A DNA stretch of 7,916 nucleotides. Origin: Bacteroidota bacterium (GTDB lineage: Bacteria; Bacteroidota; Bacteroidia; Bacteroidales; Prolixibacteraceae). Of the stretch, positions 1 through 5,920 are shown in pieces. The DNA lies in contig JAUYTA010000348.1 in the NCBI GenBank assembly GCA_030695265.1, positions 1 to 7,916 of the forward strand, in the 5' to 3' direction. A program made the translations under genes and the position numbers. How positions within the stretch are numbered: the first letter of the stretch is position 1; each line of letters begins with the position of its first letter. Under the pieces are notes generated by a model that saw only the letters and a program-made list of their open reading frames with translations, was not told where the DNA came from and did no database searches.

Positions 1-2
1 AT

Positions 3-620
3 TTTTGTAAACAGTTCGATATTCAGCTGGAAGTGATTGTTACCAAAGAGCTTGAAGATGAACGCTACAACCAGAATCCAATCAACCGCTGCTTTTTTTG
101 CAAGGAACATTTGTTCCACGATTTAACCGAAATCTGCGAAAAATATCGGGGATTCGAAGTGCTGAGCGGAACCAATGCCGACGATTTGGGCGATTACCGT
201 CCGGGTATCGATGCCGCGAAAAAATTTGAGGTGCAATCTCCAATGGTCGATTGCCGGATTTCGAAAGAAGAAATACGTCAGATCGCGAAATACTTTCAAT
301 TGCCCAACTGGGACAAACCTGCAAGCCCTTGCCTCAGTTCACGGATACCTTACAACCAATCGGTTACACTTAAAAAACTACGACAGATTGAAGATGCCGA
401 AGAAATTTTAAACAGTTATGGTTTTGCCGATGTACGGGTGCGGCATTACGGAACGTATGGCAAAATTGAAGTTCACAAAGAAGATTTGACCAAACTGCGC
501 ATGGTTCAGAATGAAGTTGTTCAGAAAATCACCGCACTTGGGTTCGAACATTGCGAAATTGATCAGGAAGGATTGGTTTCAGGAAAAATGAACCGGGTAC
601 TAAACACTTTAAAAAGATAA
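3..620 (+). CDS. larE: ATP-dependent sulfur transferase LarE, 5'-truncated by the window edge
   Basis: LarE adenylates a carboxylate of pyridinium-3,5-biscarboxylic acid mononucleotide and replaces it with a thiocarboxylate, twice, in NPN cofactor synthesis in the cytosol. The frame is open to the left edge (205 residues visible), so the GTG at 33 is internal and not a start; the N-terminal PP-loop ATPase motif lies outside the window. Visible family motifs are NPINRCFFCKEHL (near 75-113), GTNADDLGDYRPG (168-206) and PASPCLSSRIPY (near 318-353). The cysteine of SPCLSS (codon 330-332) is the position that is sacrificed in Lactobacillus plantarum LarE. Here two more cysteines (codons 90-92 and 99-101, CFFC) accompany it, the three-cysteine pattern of the Thermotoga maritima [4Fe-4S] form. 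larC follows 91 bases after the stop, with a hairpin-forming repeat between them. Assignment is firm; the Fe-S mechanism is inference. Confidence 0.93.
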   Translation, partial: FCKQFDIQLEVIVTKELEDERYNQNPINRCFFCKEHLFHDLTEICEKYRGFEVLSGTNADDLGDYRPGIDAAKKFEVQSPMVDCRISKEEIRQIAKYFQLPNWDKPASPCLSSRIPYNQSVTLKKLRQIEDAEEILNSYGFADVRVRHYGTYGKIEVHKEDLTKLRMVQNEVVQKITALGFEHCEIDQEGLVSGKMNRVLNTLKR

Positions 621-631
621 ACTGAAAAATG

Positions 632-694
632 ACCACATAGACACATAGTTCACATAGAAAAACAATAACTATGTTTTCTATGTGCCTATGTGGT
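632..694. repeat. Long imperfect inverted repeat built of CACATAG units, between larE and larC
   Basis: Two 26-base arms (632-657 and 669-694) flank an 11-base A-rich loop and match as reverse complements at 22 of 26 positions, by my hand alignment. Each arm is itself made of three consecutive units ending in ACATAG (for example ACCACATAG, then ACACATAG, then TTCACATAG). The four mismatches are one in the middle unit and three at the start of the innermost unit. It fills most of the 91-base larE-larC gap. It could be a REP-like or miniature mobile repeat, or act as an RNA hairpin that stabilises or attenuates the operon transcript. There is no clear run of T after it, so a classical intrinsic terminator is less likely. 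No second copy is visible in this window. Confidence 0.8.
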
Positions 695-711
695 TAAAAT
701 AATTAGAGTAT

Positions 712-1884
712 ATGAAAATATTATATTACGATTGTTTCGCCGGAATCAGCGGCGACATGAACCTTGGAGCGTTGATCGACCTTGGCGTTGATGCTGATTA
801 TCTGGAAAACGAACTTCGGAAACTGAACATCGAAGGGTTTCACCTTGAAATTACCAAAGACCTTCGACGGGGTATTTCGGGCACAAAAGCAGAAGTGATT
901 GTGGAAAATCCCGACAACGAAAAGCACCGCCACCTGCGCCATGTAGAAGAAATCATCAATAACAGCACACTTTCCGAAGCAGTGAAAGCCAACTCGCTGA
1001 AGATATTCAAACTCATCGCTTTTGCCGAAGCAAAGGTCCATTCGATTGCAGTGGAACGTGTTCATTTTCATGAAGTGGGCGCACTCGATTCTATTGCCGA
1101 TATTGTAGGCGCAGCCATTTGTCTTGATTTCCTGAAAGTCGATAAAGTCCTTTCATCCCCCATTCAATTGGGCGGAGGAACAGTAAAATGCGCCCACGGA
1201 ATTATGCCTGTTCCGGCTCCTGCAACCGCATTGATCGTGGAAAATGTTCCGGTTAAATTGGGCTTGGTTCAGCACGAAGCAACCACGCCAACCGGTGCTG
1301 CCATTTTAGTGGCAACCGTCGATGAGTTTACCGAACAAATCAACTTTCCGATTACAAAAACGGCTTATGGAATTGGTCACCGCGATGTTTCGGAGGTACC
1401 GAATGTTTTGCGTGTGTTCCTTTCAGAAACAGAAACTGCAGTTAGCGATGTGAAAGAAGAAGTTGCCACCGTGCTGGAATGCAACATCGACGATATGAAT
1501 CCTGAGCGATACGATTTTGTACTGGAACAACTGTTCAATGCCGGCGCCGGCGATGCCTGGCTGGTTCCGGTTATCATGAAGAAATCGCGGCCTGCCAACC
1601 AGTTAAGCGTTTTGTGTGCTCCTGAAAAAGCGCAGAAAATGAAACACATCATTTTTACCCACAGCACTACCATCGGACTGCGGGAGTATTCTGTAAAAAA
1701 GAGTGTATTGTCGAGGGTAGAAATAGTAGTGAACACCAAATTTGGAAACGTGAAGGTTAAACAGAGCATTTTTGAAGGAAAAGTGGTTCGGTCGAAACCC
1801 GAATTTGATGATTGCAGGGCAATTGCCCTTCAGGAAAAAATAGGCATTGAAGAAGTTGAACGTGAAGTTGCCAGAAATCTATAA
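712..1884 (+). CDS. larC: Nickel-pincer cofactor nickel chelatase LarC (full length, unsplit)
   Basis: LarC inserts nickel into pyridinium-3,5-bisthiocarboxylic acid mononucleotide in a CTP-dependent step, the last one of NPN cofactor synthesis. The 390-residue product carries the family hallmarks in order: DCFAGISGDMNLGALIDLG at residues 7-25, a His-rich stretch KHRHLRHVEEII at 71-82, HFHEVGALDS at 118-127, TPTGAA at 192-197, ECNIDDMNPE at 256-265, and a C-terminal KPEFDDC at 362-368. Start is ATG 712 because the conserved N-terminal motif begins a few residues later; no Shine-Dalgarno sequence is seen, as usual in Bacteroidota. In some lactobacilli the gene is split into larC1/larC2 and joined by a programmed frameshift, but here both parts are in one frame. 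larB starts one base after the stop, so the two are surely co-transcribed. Confidence 0.96.
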   Translation: MKILYYDCFAGISGDMNLGALIDLGVDADYLENELRKLNIEGFHLEITKDLRRGISGTKAEVIVENPDNEKHRHLRHVEEIINNSTLSEAVKANSLKIFKLIAFAEAKVHSIAVERVHFHEVGALDSIADIVGAAICLDFLKVDKVLSSPIQLGGGTVKCAHGIMPVPAPATALIVENVPVKLGLVQHEATTPTGAAILVATVDEFTEQINFPITKTAYGIGHRDVSEVPNVLRVFLSETETAVSDVKEEVATVLECNIDDMNPERYDFVLEQLFNAGAGDAWLVPVIMKKSRPANQLSVLCAPEKAQKMKHIIFTHSTTIGLREYSVKKSVLSRVEIVVNTKFGNVKVKQSIFEGKVVRSKPEFDDCRAIALQEKIGIEEVEREVARNL

Positions 1885-1885
1885 T

Positions 1886-2623
1886 ATGACACTTACCGAC
1901 ATATTCGAAAAATATAAGCAAGGCGAGCTGGATTTGCCCGAAGCATTGCAAATGGTGTCGAACCATGGAATTGAAGAAATGGGTTTTGCGACCATCGATA
2001 CCGACCGTTTGCACCGCACAGGATTGCCCGAAATGATTTACGCTTCCGGAAAAACCACCGAACAGGTAAAACGAATTGCCGAACGGATGTACCAAAAAGG
2101 TATTGATGTACTGGCAACACGGGTAACTCCCGAAATGTATGCTGCTGTAAAAGAGGTAATCCCGAATGCCGAATTCAACGAACTGGCGCGAACGATCAGT
2201 TACAAGCATCAGATAGTTCAAAATACAAAAGGATATATTGCAGTAGTTGCAGCAGGAACATCAGACATGCCGGTGGCCGAAGAGGCTGCTGAAACTGCGC
2301 GTTTTCTGGGAAACGAAGTGAAAACCATTTACGATGTGGGCGTTGCCGGAATTCACAGGCTTTTTCATAAGCTGGATATTATCCGTGGTGCGCGTGTAAT
2401 TATTGTGGTGGCCGGAATGGAAGGCGCTTTGGGCAGTGTGGTTGGCGGACTGGTTGACAAACCGGTAATCGGTGTTCCGACAAGCATTGGCTACGGGGCA
2501 AATTTTCAGGGTTTATCGGCTTTGCTTTCGATGCTGAACAGCTGTGCCAGCGGAATTTCAGTAGTTAATATTGATAACGGATTCGGGGCGGCCTGCCAGG
2601 CTTCCCTCATCAATAAGCTATAA
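1886..2623 (+). CDS. larB: Pyridinium-3,5-biscarboxylic acid mononucleotide synthase LarB
   Basis: LarB carboxylates the pyridine ring of nicotinic acid adenine dinucleotide and hydrolyses the phosphoanhydride, releasing AMP; this is the first step of NPN synthesis. The C-terminal half is related to PurE (AIR carboxylase). With the start at ATG 1886 the protein has 245 residues; an ATG 39 bases upstream in frame lies inside larC and adds 13 unrelated residues, so it is rejected. Motifs: GLPEMIYASGKT (46-57), VVAAGTSDMPVAEEA (120-134), GMEGALGSVVGGL (177-189), PVIGVPTSIGYG (193-204) and LNSCASGISVVNIDNGFGAA (217-236). Cys220 matches in place the cysteine reported to attack the pyridine ring in the L. 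plantarum enzyme, and Glu179 the nearby conserved glutamate; both alignments are from memory. The gene lies 1 base after larC and 4 bases before the transporter gene. Confidence 0.95.
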   Translation: MTLTDIFEKYKQGELDLPEALQMVSNHGIEEMGFATIDTDRLHRTGLPEMIYASGKTTEQVKRIAERMYQKGIDVLATRVTPEMYAAVKEVIPNAEFNELARTISYKHQIVQNTKGYIAVVAAGTSDMPVAEEAAETARFLGNEVKTIYDVGVAGIHRLFHKLDIIRGARVIIVVAGMEGALGSVVGGLVDKPVIGVPTSIGYGANFQGLSALLSMLNSCASGISVVNIDNGFGAACQASLINKL

Positions 2624-2627
2624 TACG

Positions 2628-3335
2628 ATGAACGAATTACAATTACTTCTGATCACGGCGATATCACTGGGTTTTATTCACACCCTGCTGGGTCCCGACC
2701 ACTATTTGCCTTTTATTGTGTTGAGCAGGGCGCGTAAATGGTCGCTCTCCAAAACATTGTGGATAACCGCTTTCTCCGGCGTTGGCCATATTGCCGGATC
2801 AGTAATTCTTGGTATTGCCGGTGTCGCGCTTGGGATCAGCCTGAGTAAACTTGAATTGATTGAAGCAACCCGGGGCAATTTGGTGGCCTGGATGCTCATT
2901 GTTTTTGGATTTTTTTACACCGTTTACGGAATATTTCAGTACCTGAAAAATGGACATCACCTGCATTTGCCCAAGTTTCTGATTCCAAAATCGATTCGAA
3001 AATACCGGCATTTACCAACGACCGAAGCCGAAGAAGTGAAGGAAGATACCACTAAACTCACGCCGTGGATCTTGTTCCTGATTTTTGTTTTTGGGCCTTG
3101 TGAGGTACTGATTCCGCTGTTGATTTTCCCCGCATCGGAACACAATTGGTTTGGGGTATTTGCAGTTTCCACGCTCTTCGGAATTGCTACCATTGCCACC
3201 ATGCTGCTGACCGTTTTTGTAGGTTACACAGGTACTTCGCTCATCCGTTTTAAGCAGGTCGAAAAATACATGCACATGATAGCCGGATGTTTAATTCTGA
3301 TTTCAGGAATTGGTATTCGTTTTATGGGCTGGTAA
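2628..3335 (+). CDS. NicO/UreH-type membrane protein, probable nickel transporter
   Basis: This is a predicted integral membrane protein of 235 residues with about six hydrophobic segments (roughly 5-22, 44-69, 84-106, 145-167, 173-200 and 214-232). The first carries HTLLGPDH (His18, Asp24, His25), the metal-binding signature type of UreH/NicO-like nickel carriers. GVGHIAG (51-57) and FGPCEVLIPLL (155-165) are further family-like patches. The loop at 107-143 is polar and charged and has a GHHLHL cluster that could bind metal. The start is ATG 2628, 4 bases after the larB stop; an upstream in-frame ATG at 2571 lies inside larB and would add 19 non-hydrophobic residues. Its place as last gene of the larE-larC-larB run argues that it brings in nickel for LarC. 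Members of this superfamily also include exporters, so direction and metal are inferred. Confidence 0.8.
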   Translation: MNELQLLLITAISLGFIHTLLGPDHYLPFIVLSRARKWSLSKTLWITAFSGVGHIAGSVILGIAGVALGISLSKLELIEATRGNLVAWMLIVFGFFYTVYGIFQYLKNGHHLHLPKFLIPKSIRKYRHLPTTEAEEVKEDTTKLTPWILFLIFVFGPCEVLIPLLIFPASEHNWFGVFAVSTLFGIATIATMLLTVFVGYTGTSLIRFKQVEKYMHMIAGCLILISGIGIRFMGW

Positions 3336-3620
3336 TTGCCAGATATAAGCTGGCGTTTCGCCGTTGGTAATCTTTCAAAGTACAAAACAGGTTTTTAAAG
3401 CCCTCGAACAATTTACCAGAAGTGGATAAGTAGGATTTCCGAAACTATTACCCTAAATTTGTAAGATTGGTCGGTTATGTTTTGTTCAATCAAATAACAT
3501 CAGTCTCTTTACTCAACAGAATTTTCCAGAAATGAAACACAATTTACGCATATTCGGGTGTTGGTCGTAACTCTATAAGTGCACTGAAAATTGACAAATA
3601 GTTAAACTGAAAGAAACGAA
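3336..3620. other. Intergenic region carrying the likely left edge of the AT-rich insertion
   Basis: No credible gene is seen on either strand in these 285 bases. Just after the transporter stop there are small overlapping inverted repeats (GCCAG 3338-3342 with CTGGC 3350-3354, and GGCG 3352-3355 with CGCC 3359-3362), too weak for a firm terminator call. TAAATTTG at 3454-3461 fits the Bacteroidota -7 consensus TAnnTTTG, but no TTTG-like -33 element stands 19-21 bases before it, so it is a weak promoter candidate. GTTGGTCGT at 3560-3568 is complementary, allowing two G-T pairs, to ACGGCTAAC just behind the two-gene module. Base composition changes from the mixed lar genes to strongly AT-rich through this stretch. 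Confidence 0.5.
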
Positions 3621-4619
3621 ATGAAAGAAACAATAACAAAAAAGAAAATAACCCGAGGGATAACTAAAGACTTTGCGGCAGCATTCAAACAAAGCGAACT
3701 TTATAAACTTTATGGAGAACATAAAGATGAATTGTTTATTGGTGTAAGGAATAATTATCTGAATTTATATTACAACTGTGATAGCATTGACAAGATTGAA
3801 TACAAAAAACGAGACAGAAAAATTGTTTGCGAAATAGACAAGTATTACTTAGATGGAAATCATTATAACAGCAAAGAGAAAGGAAAACGATATAAAATCG
3901 AGCAAATTGAAATTTGCAAACAGTACGAAGTAATTAAAAAACACAGCAATGCTAAAGTAACTCCAGAAAAAAAAGCCCAATCTAAGTTGGTTCTATTGAA
4001 CAATAACAATAAAGAATCAAACTGGTTCTGTGTTGACGTTGAATATGTTAAACAATTTAGCAATAAACAAGAGAAAAAAGAAGCCGATTTTAATGGCCGA
4101 TTTGACATTATTGCACTTTCCAAAGCAAAACCACATAAGGTTGCCTTAATAGAGTTAAAATATGGTAGTGGTGCAATAGGTGGCGAAAGTGGTATATATA
4201 AACATGTTGAGGATTTTACAAAATTTTGCGACAAAGATTATTTTCAAGGACATTTAAAAGAAGAAATTATTGAAATTATTAAAAGTCAAATTGAGCTTGG
4301 TCTAGATGTGCCGTTTGAATTACCTTCAGAGAAAGATGTATTATCCCCTGAATTTTATTTTATTACATTGGATAATAATGCTGAAAAAGAAAATGCAAGC
4401 ACTCCTAAACAAACAATGGCAGGGTATCTTTTTAATGATAAACGTTGGGGTTGTAAAAAATTAACAACGAAAGATAGTGTTGAAAGTAAGTTTGGAGACA
4501 TAACAAGAAAAGACAATAAATTTTACACTACATTTTTATTTTCTAAAGAAACGCTTAAAAGTTTAAGAATTACAGACATAATTGATGGTGGCTACGATGT
4601 GAAAATTATACCTGAATGA
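3621..4619 (+). CDS. Putative PD-(D/E)XK-type nuclease, first gene of a two-gene module
   Basis: I do not recognise a named family for this 332-residue, lysine-rich, soluble-looking protein. The middle carries a plausible PD-(D/E)XK nuclease core: FNGRFDIIAL (157-166) with Asp162, then VALIELKYGSGAI (174-186) with Glu178 and Lys180, an acidic-then-ExK arrangement on two predicted beta strands. Glu141 in CVDVEYVKQ could be the helix acidic residue of the same fold. YKHVEDFTKF (193-202) may form the helix after the core. The N-terminal 130 residues and the C-terminal 100 show no motif I know and could recognise a substrate. ATG 3621 opens the frame with no alternative start nearby. The stop overlaps the start of the metallo-beta-lactamase gene (ATGA at 4616-4619), so the two are translationally coupled and probably act together. 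DNA versus RNA as target cannot be decided. Confidence 0.6.
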   Translation: MKETITKKKITRGITKDFAAAFKQSELYKLYGEHKDELFIGVRNNYLNLYYNCDSIDKIEYKKRDRKIVCEIDKYYLDGNHYNSKEKGKRYKIEQIEICKQYEVIKKHSNAKVTPEKKAQSKLVLLNNNNKESNWFCVDVEYVKQFSNKQEKKEADFNGRFDIIALSKAKPHKVALIELKYGSGAIGGESGIYKHVEDFTKFCDKDYFQGHLKEEIIEIIKSQIELGLDVPFELPSEKDVLSPEFYFITLDNNAEKENASTPKQTMAGYLFNDKRWGCKKLTTKDSVESKFGDITRKDNKFYTTFLFSKETLKSLRITDIIDGGYDVKIIPE

Positions 4620-5920
4620 AACTAACAATACATAGAGGGACAAATCAAATAGGAGGCTGTATAACCGAGATTGAAAGTGGCGGTTATAAGATTTTTATTG
4701 ACTTTGGTGAGCAGTTGCCTGGAACCGAAAATAAAGAATTACAACCGATTGATGGATTAACTTGTGGTGATGTTTCAAAAAGTGCGTTATTCATAACTCA
4801 CTACCACGGCGACCATATCGGAAAAATTTGCGACACGGTCGCTGATTTGCCAATTTACGTTGGAAAAACGGCACTCGAAATTTTTAATTGTCTTGAAAGC
4901 AGATTATCTCATATTCCAGACCCACACGAATCTGAAAAACATAAAAGAATTGTTGAACGTATTAAGACAATCAACACTTTTAAGCAATTGCAAAAAGTAA
5001 AAGTCGGAGAAATTATAGTTACTCCATTGCTAATTGACCATTCCGCTTTTGATGCCTATATGTTTATTATCGAAGCGGATAATCAACGAATACTTCACAC
5101 GGGCGATTTTCGCGGACACGGGTTTAGAAGTAAAGGACTAATTCCAACGCTAAAAAGCTATGCCAAAAACATTGATTACATAATTTCTGAAGGTTCAAAT
5201 ATTCTACGTCCGAATGCGACTATGCAAACGGAGCAAGAATTACAAAAAGATTTTGAAATGCAATTTAGAAAAAACAAATACAACTTTGTTTTTGTTTCTT
5301 CTACTAACATAGACAGAATATTCGCATTGTACCACGCTTCAAAAAATGCAAAACGTTGTTTTGTTTGCGATAGTTATCAGACGGATATTCTAAAAATAGT
5401 TTCCGAAAATCATAAGCAATACACTACATTTTACGACATAGATTACTACCAAACAACAAGTTCTGTAGGTCGTTTCTTTGAGTTGAAACGTCAAGGACAG
5501 AATCCTTTTTCCTTTAATGGAAATCTAAAACCGTTTTTAGATAAAAATGGGTTCTGTATGCTTATTCGTTCAGCTGATGCATTTAAACCACTTTTAGACG
5601 ATTATACTAAATCAAACGACTCAAAAATATATTATTCAATGTGGAACGGATATTTGGATTGCAATAAACCTGCTTTTAACAAATCGTTATACAATTTCTT
5701 GGAACCATATAGAATTGAGTATAAGCACACAAGTGGGCATGCTGATTTGGAAACATTAAAGACAGTTTTTGAAACAGTTAAACCCAAATGTGGCATTATA
5801 CCTATTCATACAGAAGCACCTGAAAAATTTCAAGATTTATTTCACGAGCAAACTTCTATTATTCCTCTACGTGATGGTGATGTATATGATTGCACCATAA
5901 AACGGATTAATCATGACTAA
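4616..5920 (+). CDS. RNase J-like beta-CASP metallo-beta-lactamase fold hydrolase
   Basis: This 434-residue protein is a metallo-beta-lactamase hydrolase of the beta-CASP nucleic-acid-processing group. It opens with IHRGTNQIGGCITEI (5-19) and KIFIDFG (25-31), as RNase J-like enzymes do. Metal ligands are THYHGDHIG (61-69; His62, His64, Asp66, His67), LLIDHSAFDAY (138-148; His142) and HTGDFRGHG (161-169; Asp164). SEGSN (191-195) is a likely motif A acid and YKHTSGHADLETL (369-381), followed by GIIPIHTE (393-400), matches the RNase J region around motifs B and C. The central part (about 200-365) would be the beta-CASP cap. Bacterial RNase J is about 550 residues, so the extra C-terminal domain of that enzyme is missing. 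The 4-base overlap with the upstream nuclease gene implies a shared role, perhaps RNA or DNA degradation in defence. Precise substrate is unknown. Confidence 0.82.
   Translation: MKLTIHRGTNQIGGCITEIESGGYKIFIDFGEQLPGTENKELQPIDGLTCGDVSKSALFITHYHGDHIGKICDTVADLPIYVGKTALEIFNCLESRLSHIPDPHESEKHKRIVERIKTINTFKQLQKVKVGEIIVTPLLIDHSAFDAYMFIIEADNQRILHTGDFRGHGFRSKGLIPTLKSYAKNIDYIISEGSNILRPNATMQTEQELQKDFEMQFRKNKYNFVFVSSTNIDRIFALYHASKNAKRCFVCDSYQTDILKIVSENHKQYTTFYDIDYYQTTSSVGRFFELKRQGQNPFSFNGNLKPFLDKNGFCMLIRSADAFKPLLDDYTKSNDSKIYYSMWNGYLDCNKPAFNKSLYNFLEPYRIEYKHTSGHADLETLKTVFETVKPKCGIIPIHTEAPEKFQDLFHEQTSIIPLRDGDVYDCTIKRINHD

Noticed and set aside
33..35. GTG at 33 as the start of larE
   Set aside because: The frame is open to the window edge, and the LarE PP-loop ATPase part must precede this point.
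1847..1885. Upstream in-frame ATG for larB at 1847
   Set aside because: It lies inside larC and adds 13 residues before the conserved start MTLTDIFEKY; ATG 1886 directly behind the larC stop fits family length and spacing.
2571..2627. Upstream in-frame start for the membrane protein at 2571
   Set aside because: It lies inside larB and adds a polar 19-residue leader before the first hydrophobic segment; ATG 2628 follows the larB stop by 4 bases.
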